Assembly (NCBI RefSeq): GCF_015159595.1 | Contig: NZ_CP063304.1 | Coordinates: 2,108,001 to 2,172,000, forward strand | Length of the DNA stretch: 64,000 nt | Source: Blautia liquoris | GTDB lineage: Bacteria; Bacillota; Clostridia; Lachnospirales; Lachnospiraceae | Reading direction: 5' to 3' | Shown: piece after piece, positions 49,807-57,704 of the stretch | Position numbering within the stretch: position 1 is the stretch's first letter | Layout of the letters: each line of letters opens with the position of its first letter | The notes under the pieces: model-generated | Databases searched by the model: none | Seen by the model: only the letters and a program-made list of their open reading frames with translations | Told to the model about the DNA's origin: nothing | Position numbers and translations under genes: made by a program

Positions 49807-51590
49807 ACTGCCTGTTTCGCCCCCTTCTTATTCTGTGGAATCTGATGATTCTCTATATAATTAATTGCCTTGTGATAATCCCCATACTGCGCCTCATAGG
49901 TGGAGTAATAGAACCCTTTTTCCTGCATCAGCTGCTCATGCGTCCCTCGCTCGGCAATCCTTCCGTGGTCTAACACAAGGATCTCATCAGCATTCTTTAC
50001 GGCTGATATTCGATGTGCAATAATAATTTTACTTCTTCCCTCCTGTGCGGACAGTTCCTGCTGAATCTGGTATTCTGTCTCCATGTCGAGTGCTGACGTA
50101 GAATCATCAAAGATCAGAAGCAGCGAGGGTTTCGCCAGTGCCCTTGCAATACTGAGTCTCTGCTTTTGTCCTCCGGACAGTCCCACACCGCGTTCTCCCA
50201 CGACAGTATCATACTGATCTGTCATTCGCTCGATGAACTCACTGGCATCCGCTTCCCTGGCGGCTTCCCGTACAGTCTCAAAATCCATAATTCCACGACT
50301 TCCCAGTCTCACATTTTCCTCAATGGAATCCGAAAACAAAAAAACATCCTGCATCACCACCGAGCTGCTTTTTCGAACCGTTTCCAGTGGCAGCTTGCGG
50401 ATATCTACCCCGTCTATGAGAATTTTCCCCTCATCTACATCGTAAAAACGTTCGATCAGATTGACGATGGTGCTCTTTCCTGATCCGGTCATCCCCATGA
50501 TTCCCAAAGTCTTTCCTTTGTCAAGAGCAAAACTGATGTCAGCTAGAATCTCGGCTCCGTGCATGGAAAAGCAGACATTTTGAAATTCGATCCTGCCCTG
50601 AATCTTATCAATTGTCACAGGGTTCTCCGGCCCCGAAATCTTCGGAACTTCCTGCAGAATTCTATTGATTTTCCTGTTGGATGCAATCGCTGAGGCTAGA
50701 GCGTTGCTCAGCCAGCCGATGTTTTCAATCGGCCAGAGAATGTTATTCGCATACTCCATAAATGCCCCCAGTGCACCGATTGTCATAGAGCCGGAAATCA
50801 CAAGAAACCCACCGCATAAAAGCACCAACACCAACATGACTCTTGTGAGCAGTGTGATGTTCGGATCATATTTGATCAGTGTCCGGGCCTGTTCCATATT
50901 TAAGTCATAGAATCGTTTGTTGTGATTCTCAAATTTCTGAATCTCAAAGTCCTCCCGTGCAAATGCCTTCACCGTGCGTACTCCTGACAGATTCTCCTGT
51001 GCCACTGTATTCAGCGTTGCGTTCTGCTCACTGATTTCGTCGTAGACTTTGCCGAGTTTATTCTCCAACTTGATAGCCACATAGCCCACAAAAGGCATAA
51101 TTGCCAGAGGCACCAGAGTCAGATAAGGACTCAGGCGAATCATACATACCAGGATGCTCACCACATTGACAACGCCTTCTATAATCAGCATCCCAACAAA
51201 TCCCAGTGCATCCCATACCCTGTCTACGTCGTCTTTCATGCGGGCCAGTATCTCGCCGGTATTTGTCTTGTCAAAATATCCCATGGAAAGTTTCTGTACA
51301 TGGGTAAACAGATTTCTTCTCATCTTTGAGGCAATGCCGACACTGCTGACGTCAAAAAGATATTCTTTTGTATACTGAAACACAGCCTTTCCGGCTCCGA
51401 TTCCCAAAAACGCCAGTAGATACCGCATCAATAGTTCTGTTCTGCCATTCACAATCACATCATCGATGATATGTTTTGTCACAATAGGTGCACATAGATC
51501 CAGTGCAATCGCCCCAAACAGGGCAAGCATGGCGATCAGATAATGACGCCAGTACTGTCTTATGTATGTTCCGATTGGATTTTTATTCAC
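49797..51590 (-). CDS. ABC exporter half-transporter with degenerate Walker B
   Basis: About 597 residues from a GTG start at 51590 (NKNPIGTYIRQYWRHYL), placed 9 nt after AAAGGAGG. The frame stays open upstream to 51710 but has no ribosome site there. Six membrane segments precede the ATPase domain. Walker A is GMTGSGKST, the signature is the canonical LSGGQKQR, and Walker B is LLLIFDDSTSALD, with Asp replacing the catalytic Glu. This complements the partner's altered signature. The gene is preceded by a 24-codon leader ORF and a strong promoter. Confidence 0.93.
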   Translation of the reverse strand: MNKNPIGTYIRQYWRHYLIAMLALFGAIALDLCAPIVTKHIIDDVIVNGRTELLMRYLLAFLGIGAGKAVFQYTKEYLFDVSSVGIASKMRRNLFTHVQKLSMGYFDKTNTGEILARMKDDVDRVWDALGFVGMLIIEGVVNVVSILVCMIRLSPYLTLVPLAIMPFVGYVAIKLENKLGKVYDEISEQNATLNTVAQENLSGVRTVKAFAREDFEIQKFENHNKRFYDLNMEQARTLIKYDPNITLLTRVMLVLVLLCGGFLVISGSMTIGALGAFMEYANNILWPIENIGWLSNALASAIASNRKINRILQEVPKISGPENPVTIDKIQGRIEFQNVCFSMHGAEILADISFALDKGKTLGIMGMTGSGKSTIVNLIERFYDVDEGKILIDGVDIRKLPLETVRKSSSVVMQDVFLFSDSIEENVRLGSRGIMDFETVREAAREADASEFIERMTDQYDTVVGERGVGLSGGQKQRLSIARALAKPSLLLIFDDSTSALDMETEYQIQQELSAQEGRSKIIIAHRISAVKNADEILVLDHGRIAERGTHEQLMQEKGFYYSTYEAQYGDYHKAINYIENHQIPQNKKGAKQAVWQ

Positions 51591-51791
51591 TAAAAACTCC
51601 CTCCTTTTGCTTACAGCCTCATTCATCAATATTAGACAAAAAAATGCCGTAAAATCCACAGTATCATCCTCAAACCCATACGTATCTCCAGTTGAATATT
51701 GCACAACCATATTGCCGTCACGTATAAGCCAAGACTACTGCAAATCTTACAGCATCGTTTTATTCTGACTATATTTCCAGTCAGATCGTCT

Positions 51792-51866
51792 TCAATCTAT
51801 AAATGGGGCAGGAAAATTGAACTTCTTGTATCTCTGTGATTTTAAAACTAATTGCTGGTTATTCAT
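51792..51866 (-). CDS. 24-codon leader ORF upstream of the ABC exporter
   Basis: ATG at 51866 with an ideal AGGAGG eight nt upstream. It encodes MNNQQLVLKSQRYKKFNFPA followed by PFID and TGA. It lies 20-40 nt after a consensus promoter and about 200 nt before the exporter GTG start. A 7-bp hairpin (51764-51785, TCTGACT/AGTCAGA) begins just after its stop codon. In Bacillus subtilis the bmrCD exporter genes are controlled by translation of the leader ORF bmrB. This layout suggests a comparable attenuation device, but no classic terminator is evident after it. Coding is supported by the ribosome site only. Confidence 0.6.
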   Translation of the reverse strand: MNNQQLVLKSQRYKKFNFPAPFID

Positions 51867-51902
51867 CGTTCCTACCTCCTTTTTTATTTTTGACCTTATT
51901 TT

Positions 51903-51931
51903 AGATTATCCTACTACCTGTTATTTGTCAA
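51903..51931 (-). promoter_or_regulatory. Promoter of the leader ORF and ABC exporter operon
   Basis: Consensus TTGACA, a 17-nt spacer and TAATCT on the minus strand. The -35 lies inside the last codons of rhaD. The 323-nt stretch between rhaD and the exporter start holds this promoter, the 24-codon ORF, a small hairpin and a run of seven T near 51640; nothing else is recognised in it. Confidence 0.85.
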
Positions 51932-52801
51932 CAAGTTTTTTCTTTTTTTGTAAAAATCTTGAACAAATTTACTTTTTTGTTCATATAGAAACTTTTCCGG
52001 AAGTTTTACTTTAAAGTCTTTTGCGAGATCTCTGAAGTTTTGTGGTGTGATTGTCTGTCTCTTTGTCTGGGCCATAGACAGGGTTTTCACCAATATTTCC
52101 GCAGACTTCTCCACGGTATGCATCAGTCCGAAGGTGAGATCAAAATCTTCTCCGGAGCAGAACATTCCATGATGTGCCCACACTGCAACGTCGTAATCTT
52201 CCATCAGCTTGCTGGTGGCCACCGCAATATCTCTCCCACCTGGAACCATCCAAGGAACAACACCGATACCGTCTGGAAATACAACCGGGCATTCCGTAGC
52301 CATCTCCCAAAGTTCTCTGGTAAACACCTCATCCTTCAGAGGAAGGACAAAGGTAAGTGCGATTACATTAGGGGTGTGTGCATGATAGATCACCCTGTAC
52401 TTTCCAGATGTAATTCTCTTTTTCACCTCGTGATTCATCAGGTGTGACGGAAGTTCACTCGTCGGTCTCCCTCCATGGATTAAACCCCACTGTACCTGAT
52501 AGTTCTCTCCTGTCTCATCTACCCGGATAATGCAGCAGCTATCCTCCGGATCCAGGATGACGTTGCGGAAATATTTCCCGCTTCCGGTCACCATAAAATA
52601 TTCTCCCAAAAGGCCGGGCACGGAAGTTCCGATCTCTTTCCATTCTCCGGATTCGTCGAGTTCTTCTTTGACAGATTCAATTTCATCCGGTTTTATACGG
52701 TAGCTTAAATTACCGCCGTTTCTCTCATGCCAGCCCTGCTCCCAGCCATCATTGGCCATTCGGATAAAACTCTTTACAAAATTTGCATCTAATACTTTCA
52801 T
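51914..52801 (-). CDS. rhaD: L-rhamnulose-1-phosphate aldolase
   Basis: A 295-residue class II (zinc) aldolase splitting L-rhamnulose-1-phosphate into dihydroxyacetone phosphate and L-lactaldehyde. HERNGGNLSYR near the N terminus, RPTSELPSHLM (catalytic Glu), the zinc histidines in YHAHTPNVIAL and AVWAHHGMFCSGED fit RhaD. It is the last gene of rhaB-rhaA-rhaD, 45 nt after rhaA with a hairpin between. The stop codon overlaps the exporter promoter. Confidence 0.95.
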   Translation of the reverse strand: MKVLDANFVKSFIRMANDGWEQGWHERNGGNLSYRIKPDEIESVKEELDESGEWKEIGTSVPGLLGEYFMVTGSGKYFRNVILDPEDSCCIIRVDETGENYQVQWGLIHGGRPTSELPSHLMNHEVKKRITSGKYRVIYHAHTPNVIALTFVLPLKDEVFTRELWEMATECPVVFPDGIGVVPWMVPGGRDIAVATSKLMEDYDVAVWAHHGMFCSGEDFDLTFGLMHTVEKSAEILVKTLSMAQTKRQTITPQNFRDLAKDFKVKLPEKFLYEQKSKFVQDFYKKRKNLLTNNR

Positions 52802-52815
52802 CTTTCATCCTTTCG

Positions 52816-52844
52816 ATATCCTGTCCATGTGTCAGACAGGATAT
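52816..52844 (-). other. Hairpin between rhaA and rhaD
   Basis: A perfect 10-bp stem ATATCCTGTC/GACAGGATAT with a 9-nt loop, directly after the rhaA stop and without a T-tail. It is likely a processing or stability hairpin that lets rhaA and rhaD differ in expression (inference). Confidence 0.6.
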
Positions 52845-52846
52845 GT

Positions 52847-54097
52847 TTATCGTCTGCTCAAAACATCTTTTTCGTATTTTTGTACTTCGTTAAACCAGTC
52901 TTCTCGAACCGGAACGCCTTCCTGCTCGCAGTAATAATCCCAGACTGCCCCCAGCGGATAAGTCTTCATCTCTTCCTGCTGCATCATCAGTTCCGTCATG
53001 TTTCCTGAATCCTGAAGCCCTTTCAGATGCTCATTCGGACTTAAGAGTGCATACATCAAAGCTTTCTGCATGTTTCTCATGCCAACTGTCCAAGCAGCGA
53101 TACGGTTGATACTCGCATCAAAGAAATCAAGGCCGATAAACACACGGTCAATGGCATTATTTCTGACAATTTCTTTTGCAATCTCCTTTGTCTCATCGTC
53201 AAACAAAACTACATGGTCACTATCCCAGCGAACTGGTCTTGTCACATGAAGTGCAATCTTGTCATGGAACAGCAGCATAGATGAAATCTTGTCGGATACC
53301 ACCTCTGTCGGATGATAGTGTCCGTTGTCCATCAGCGGAAGAATTCCGTTCTTTGCCGCATAATTCATAGTAAATTCAGCAGATCCGGCTGTGTAGGATT
53401 CCATTCCAATACCAAACACCTTGGATTCCAATGTCACATATACTTTAGTCGTATCATAAGGAATTGATAAAATCTGATCCAAGGAATCTTTAAATCTAGC
53501 TCTGGGACCCATCCGATCCGCCGGCACGTCTTTCAAGCCATCGGGAATCCAGATATTCATCACGCAGGGCTGTCCTGTCTCTTCTGCAAAATACTGGGAA
53601 ATACGAATGCAAGCCTGACCATGACGGATCCAGAATTGTCTGATATCCTCATCCGTGCTGGTCAATGTAAACTGCTCGGCCTTCGGATGTGAAAAAAAAG
53701 TAGGGTTGAAATCAATTCCAAGGTTTCTTTCCTTTGCATACTCTACCCATTTTTTAAAATGTTTCGGTTCTATGACATCGCGGTCACAGAATTCACCTTC
53801 GTCAAAGATTGCATAGCTGGCATGAAGATTTAGTTTCTTACTGCCCGGTACGAGTTTTAATGTCTGATCAATATCAGCCATAAGTTCTTCGGGTGTTCTT
53901 GCTCTTCCCGGATAATTCCCGGTTGTCTGAATTCCGCCGCTTAAAGGTCCGTCCTGATCGAATCCCATCACATCATCACCTTGCCAGCAGTGCATAGAGA
54001 CTCTGATGTTTTTCAAAGTCCGAATCGCCTGATCGGTATCCACGCCAATCGCCTTGTACTGCTCTTTTGCCGCCTGATAGTTTTCTTTTACTGTCAT
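52847..54097 (-). CDS. rhaA: L-rhamnose isomerase
   Basis: A 416-residue metal-dependent isomerase converting L-rhamnose to L-rhamnulose. SMHCWQGDDVMGF, NLHASYAIFDEGEF, GIDFNPTFFSHPKAE and MDNGHYHPTEVVSDKI are signature blocks with the metal ligands. It lies between rhaB and rhaD; its start has AGGAGGATGCAAA ahead. The order B-A-D matches the enterobacterial operon. No rhamnose mutarotase gene is present. Confidence 0.97.
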   Translation of the reverse strand: MTVKENYQAAKEQYKAIGVDTDQAIRTLKNIRVSMHCWQGDDVMGFDQDGPLSGGIQTTGNYPGRARTPEELMADIDQTLKLVPGSKKLNLHASYAIFDEGEFCDRDVIEPKHFKKWVEYAKERNLGIDFNPTFFSHPKAEQFTLTSTDEDIRQFWIRHGQACIRISQYFAEETGQPCVMNIWIPDGLKDVPADRMGPRARFKDSLDQILSIPYDTTKVYVTLESKVFGIGMESYTAGSAEFTMNYAAKNGILPLMDNGHYHPTEVVSDKISSMLLFHDKIALHVTRPVRWDSDHVVLFDDETKEIAKEIVRNNAIDRVFIGLDFFDASINRIAAWTVGMRNMQKALMYALLSPNEHLKGLQDSGNMTELMMQQEEMKTYPLGAVWDYYCEQEGVPVREDWFNEVQKYEKDVLSRR

Positions 54098-54123
54098 TTT
54101 GCATCCTCCTGATCTTTATGTAA

Positions 54124-55524
54124 TTACGGTTGATAAATTTTAATTGGAAATGATTTGTGCACGCAGTTTCTGGCCTCACTGATACTGTCAAATTCTTTTC
54201 CCTGCATCATCTGTGCGAGTAAATTTCCTGTCGCTGTTGCTTCCGACGGACCGGCATATACGGGCAGTCCCGTGTATTTTGCAGTCAGTTCGTTTAAATA
54301 TTCGGCATTGGACCCGCCTCCCATCACATGGATCCGGGAAAACTTTAAGTTCGTAGACTCTTCAAGTTCCTTCACTGTATCCTTGTAGCAGACCGCCAGG
54401 CTGTTATAGATGACGCAGGCAATCTGGGAATCGGTTTCCGGAACCTGCTGACCGGTCTTACGGCAATACTCTTTTACTTCTTTTGTCATGCTCTGCGGTG
54501 AGAGGAAACAGTTATCATTGCAGTCTACCAGAGACTTTATGTCTTCATGTGATGCTGCCTCACAGATCTTTGCATAGCTGTATTTTTTTTCAAATTCCTT
54601 CATCACGGACTGAATCATCCAAAGTCCCATGATATTCTTCAGATACCGGAAACGATAATTATAACCACCTTCATTTGTAAAATTATGGCGGCGGCTTTTT
54701 TCGGAGCAGTCTGCTTCGTCTCTCTCCACACCCATCAGTGACCATGTTCCCGAACTGATATAAAGAACCCCCTCGTCGTTCGAAGGCACTGCCAGAACTG
54801 CAGATCCCGTATCATGTGTGGCCGGAAGAACGACTTTACACGGATATCCGACTTGCTCCCTGATTTCATCGCTCAGGTCTCCGAGATCCGTTCCTGGCTT
54901 TACAATATTTTGGAAAATTTTTCCTGGATAACCCAGACTTTTGATCAATTCATAGTCCCAGTCCTTCGTCTCAGGGCTGACCAGCCCAGTGGTGGTAGCC
55001 TCCGTATATTCCGTTGCATACACCCCACACAGCAGACTGTGAAGAAAGTCCGGTACAAGCAGCATTCTGCATGCATGTTTCAGATCTTCAGGCTGTTGTC
55101 TCTTGATCGCCATCAGCTGATAAATTGTGTTATAGATCTGCTTTTGAATTCCCGTCCGTCTATATAGTACTTTCTCTGAGATAATCTTATAGACTTCTTC
55201 ATCCATTCCATCGGTGCGGTGATCTCTGTAACCCACGGTATTTCCCAGAATCTGATTATTTTTATCGAGCAGTACAAAGTCCACACCCCAGGTATCTATG
55301 CCGACACTCACCGGTATCTTTCCCTGCTCCTTGCATTTGCGCATTCCTGCAAGGATTTCTTCAAACAGATGATTGAAATCCCAGCAGAGAGTTCCATCTT
55401 TATCTGTCAGTCCATTCTCAAATCGATGAACTTCCTCGATTACCATCTTTTCCTGTTCCATATGACCCAGAATGTGGCGTCCACTGGAAGCACCTATATC
55501 AATAGCTAAATAATAACGTGCCAT
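54124..55524 (-). CDS. rhaB: Rhamnulokinase
   Basis: A 466-residue FGGY-family kinase phosphorylating L-rhamnulose. YYLAIDIGASSGRHILGHME is the N-terminal phosphate-binding block of RhaB. VSVGIDTWGVDFVLLD, PATHDTGSAVLAVPS and HVMGGGSNAEYLNEL are also family motifs. The ATG at 55524 follows AGGAGGGATTTT; the ATG at 55581 is upstream of it. First gene of the rha operon. No fuculokinase is present near fucI and fucA; this kinase might also take L-fuculose, which is speculative. Confidence 0.95.
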   Translation of the reverse strand: MARYYLAIDIGASSGRHILGHMEQEKMVIEEVHRFENGLTDKDGTLCWDFNHLFEEILAGMRKCKEQGKIPVSVGIDTWGVDFVLLDKNNQILGNTVGYRDHRTDGMDEEVYKIISEKVLYRRTGIQKQIYNTIYQLMAIKRQQPEDLKHACRMLLVPDFLHSLLCGVYATEYTEATTTGLVSPETKDWDYELIKSLGYPGKIFQNIVKPGTDLGDLSDEIREQVGYPCKVVLPATHDTGSAVLAVPSNDEGVLYISSGTWSLMGVERDEADCSEKSRRHNFTNEGGYNYRFRYLKNIMGLWMIQSVMKEFEKKYSYAKICEAASHEDIKSLVDCNDNCFLSPQSMTKEVKEYCRKTGQQVPETDSQIACVIYNSLAVCYKDTVKELEESTNLKFSRIHVMGGGSNAEYLNELTAKYTGLPVYAGPSEATATGNLLAQMMQGKEFDSISEARNCVHKSFPIKIYQP

Positions 55525-55559
55525 AAAATCCCTCCTGTCAAAGCTTATTATAGTTAATG

Positions 55560-55626
55560 ACAAGCAAAAAAGAAAGAACATCTTTTGTCATCCTATATGA
55601 CCTGATTTGCTTGTTTTTTATATGAC
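55560..55626. promoter_or_regulatory. Possible AraC-type operators between rhaB and its regulator
   Basis: Two direct copies of TATATGAC (55594-55601 and 55619-55626), 25 nt apart, lie between the divergent genes. A 9-bp inverted repeat ACAAGCAAA (55560-55568) and TTTGCTTGT (55606-55614) overlaps them. Such direct or inverted half-sites are typical for RhaS/AraC activators. Which set is functional is not known. Confidence 0.5.
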
Positions 55627-55639
55627 GATGAATTACAAT
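55611..55639 (+). promoter_or_regulatory. Promoter of the rhamnose regulator gene
   Basis: TTGTTT, a 17-nt spacer and TACAAT on the plus strand. The second TATATGAC half-site (55619-55626) lies inside the spacer, so the regulator may control itself. The predicted start near 55646 is at the edge of the repeat copy at 55644-55720. Confidence 0.6.
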
Positions 55640-55643
55640 AATA

Positions 55644-55720
55644 GTATCATAGGGTCAAAAGGTCACGCATTTCATGCCCGCATGAAAAATCATGAATTTA
55701 GGACCCGCAAAACATGAGAA
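55644..55720 (+). repeat. Dispersed repeat, left half, in the rhamnose regulator leader
   Basis: The plus strand reads GGGTCAAAAGGTC and later TTTCATGC/GCATGAAA, then GGACCCGCAAAACATGAGAA. Stem I is partly decayed in its middle, but its outer GGGTC/GACCC and tip TTTCATGC/GCATGAAA remain. It ends just before the regulator ribosome site. Same orientation as the gene. Confidence 0.8.
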
Positions 55721-55730
55721 AGGGGAACGC

Positions 55731-56687
55731 ATGGATCAGAAACTTTTAGATCATTTAAAACAAATTACCGATGAAGAACAGGCAATCTTAGATGGCAAAC
55801 ACACCATCGATCCTACACTTTATAATCTGGAGAATTCCATGACAATTGACAGCAAAAAACTTCTGGAACACGGAAAACTGATTCAGATACGTCCTCACAC
55901 ACGATTTGTGCATTTTCCAAAGCATAATCATAACTATGTAGAAGTGATCTACATGTGTTCTGGTCACACAGTACATATCATCAACGATGTTAGGATCAAC
56001 CTGAGGGCCGGAGAATTGCTCTTTCTCAACCAAAATGCCATCCAGGAAATATATCCGGCCGGGTATGATGATGTTGCCGTCAATTTCATCATCCTGCCGG
56101 AATTCTTCGACACTCCGCTCATGATGCTTGGATCTGAAGACAGTATGCTTAGAACATTTCTGATTGATTGCCTGAAAAAAGGAAATCAGAACATCAGCTA
56201 CCTTCATTTTAAGGTCGCCGACATTCTGCCTATTCAAAATCTCGTAGAAAATCTGATCTGGACGCTGCAGTATGGACTCCCAAATAAACGTAGTGTCAAT
56301 CAGACAACAATGGGACTGCTTTTTCTCCATCTAACCAACCATATTGACAAGATAGAGCTTGGCAGAGATCATCTGGAGCAGGGGTTGATGTTCTCAGTAT
56401 TTCAGTACATCGAAGAAAATTACAGGGATGGGAGTCTTTCTGCACTTTCTGAAAAACTGGGATATGATCTCAGTTGGATGAGCCGAATGATCAAAAAGCA
56501 GACCAAAAAAAACTATAAAGAACTGTTACAAGAAAAACGCTTAAAACAGGCTGCATATCTTCTGTCCGAGACATCCCTCTCCATCACAGACATCAGTCTG
56601 CATGTGGGATACAACAATTTCAGTTATTTCTACCGGATTTTTAAAAATAAATTTGGTGTTTCTCCAAATCAATATCGAAACAGTTGA
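55731..56687 (+). CDS. AraC-family regulator, probably of the rha operon
   Basis: A 318-residue AraC protein. The N-terminal cupin (about 60-150) has RFVHFPKHNHNYVEVIYMCSG and INLRAGELLFLNQNAIQEI. The C-terminal double HTH (about 220-318) has LSEKLGYDLSWMSRMIKKQ and ISLHVGYNNFSYFYRIFKNKFGVSP. The ATG at 55731 follows AAGGGGAACGC; the frame opens earlier at 55692 inside the repeat. It is divergent from rhaB, so rhamnose control is likely; control of the fuc genes is also possible. Confidence 0.9.
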   Translation: MDQKLLDHLKQITDEEQAILDGKHTIDPTLYNLENSMTIDSKKLLEHGKLIQIRPHTRFVHFPKHNHNYVEVIYMCSGHTVHIINDVRINLRAGELLFLNQNAIQEIYPAGYDDVAVNFIILPEFFDTPLMMLGSEDSMLRTFLIDCLKKGNQNISYLHFKVADILPIQNLVENLIWTLQYGLPNKRSVNQTTMGLLFLHLTNHIDKIELGRDHLEQGLMFSVFQYIEENYRDGSLSALSEKLGYDLSWMSRMIKKQTKKNYKELLQEKRLKQAAYLLSETSLSITDISLHVGYNNFSYFYRIFKNKFGVSPNQYRNS

Positions 56688-56724
56688 ACCACCGGATCGC
56701 TGCGCCGTGCTGATATCACAGTTT

Positions 56725-57414
56725 TTATTTTCCTGAGTACTTCTTATATCCCGGATGTTTTCCGGTGATTTTGTATTGCTCTCTCATAGAGATCAGACGG
56801 TCTATATTCTCTTTCGATATTTCCTGAGCCCCTCCAAGCAGATGTGCATTCAGACTAATCTGTGCGAAGAGCTCCAGTGTCTCCATCCTGTAATATGCTG
56901 TATATACATCAGCTCCGACGCTCAGAGCACCATGGTTTTGAAGAAGGAGTGCATCGTGTTCCCCAAGATATGGAGCGATTGCCTCGGGAACTTCATAGGT
57001 CGAAGGGGTTCCATAGGGAGTCACAGGAACAGATCCAAGCGTCAGAACTGTCTCAATCATAGAATAGTCATCCAGTGGTTGATTGGCCACAGCATAGCCC
57101 GTTGCCACTGGGGGATGTGCATGCAGAACTGCTCCTACATCCTCTCTTTCCTGATAGCATCTAAAATGCATCTTAATCTCGGAAGAGGGACGCAGTCCCT
57201 GTGCCCCTTCAAGGATATTTCCCTCTTTATCAATGTGCAGAAGTTTGTCCGGAGTAACAAAACTTTTGCTTATGCCCGTTGGTGTTGCCAGAAACGTTCC
57301 ATCCTCGAGTTTTGCAGTGACATTTCCGTCATTTGCTGCCACCCAGCCTTTTTGCCATACTTTATGGCATACATCACAAATCTGTTCTCTGAGTTCCATA
57401 TAACTGAAATCCAT
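56725..57414 (-). CDS. fucA: Class II aldolase, probable L-fuculose-1-phosphate aldolase
   Basis: A 229-residue zinc aldolase that would split L-fuculose-1-phosphate to dihydroxyacetone phosphate and lactaldehyde. Zinc ligands and catalytic Glu are visible: LRPSSEIKMHF (Glu), VLHAHPPVATGYA (two His) and LLQNHGALSVG (third His). VAANDGNVTAKLED matches the N-terminal phosphate-binding loop. It could also be a pentulose-phosphate aldolase, but neighbouring fucI supports FucA. It is 285 nt before fucI's end on the same strand, separated by a candidate small RNA on the other strand. Confidence 0.85.
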   Translation of the reverse strand: MDFSYMELREQICDVCHKVWQKGWVAANDGNVTAKLEDGTFLATPTGISKSFVTPDKLLHIDKEGNILEGAQGLRPSSEIKMHFRCYQEREDVGAVLHAHPPVATGYAVANQPLDDYSMIETVLTLGSVPVTPYGTPSTYEVPEAIAPYLGEHDALLLQNHGALSVGADVYTAYYRMETLELFAQISLNAHLLGGAQEISKENIDRLISMREQYKITGKHPGYKKYSGK

Positions 57415-57570
57415 ATTTTCTAATCCTTTCTTTTAATCAGCTTTTCTACATCATTATACATTCCGTGCATAGAAGAATCGCGAAAAACGCCAATTTTCGA
57501 CTTTATTACTAAACGAATTTACTCCAATTTCAAAATGCACAAATCCGTTTTTTAAATTTATAAATCTTTG

Positions 57571-57702
57571 TTGACACTTTTTCCGCTAAATGAGGTATAA
57601 ATAAAGTACCCCCAATACATTATATAGTTTTTGCTACACCCCATAAGAAGAAATACCTTCTCCAAGAAGACCAGCCAACCCGGCTGGTCTTCTTATTTTT
57701 AT
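57571..57702 (+). ncRNA. Candidate small RNA between fucA and fucI (promoter to terminator)
   Basis: The plus strand holds TTGACA (57571-57576) and TATAAA (57596-57601), 19 nt apart. About 60 nt later comes a strong terminator: a 13-bp stem (57664-57676 with 57682-57694) and ATTTTTATTT. Between them are an ACCCCC single-stranded stretch (57608-57613) and a small AGAAG/CTTCT hairpin. No ORF with a ribosome site is seen. The T-tail is on the plus strand, although both neighbouring genes are on the minus strand, so the terminator cannot simply belong to fucI. The RNA would overlap the last codons of fucI in antisense. The 19-nt promoter spacing is a weakness. Confidence 0.45.
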
Positions 57703-57704
57703 TT
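57664..57704 (+). terminator. Strong intrinsic terminator, T-tail on the plus strand
   Basis: A 13-bp perfect stem AAGAAGACCAGCC/GGCTGGTCTTCTT, 5-nt loop and ATTTTTATTT on the plus strand. On the minus strand the hairpin could still stop fucI transcripts, but it lacks a T-run there. Confidence 0.8.

Noticed and set aside
51626-51710. Longer N terminus for the exporter subunit, or a second leader ORF
   Set aside because: The frame is open, but neither ATG (51710 or 51626) has a ribosome site; the GTG at 51590 has one and matches the usual start of such proteins.
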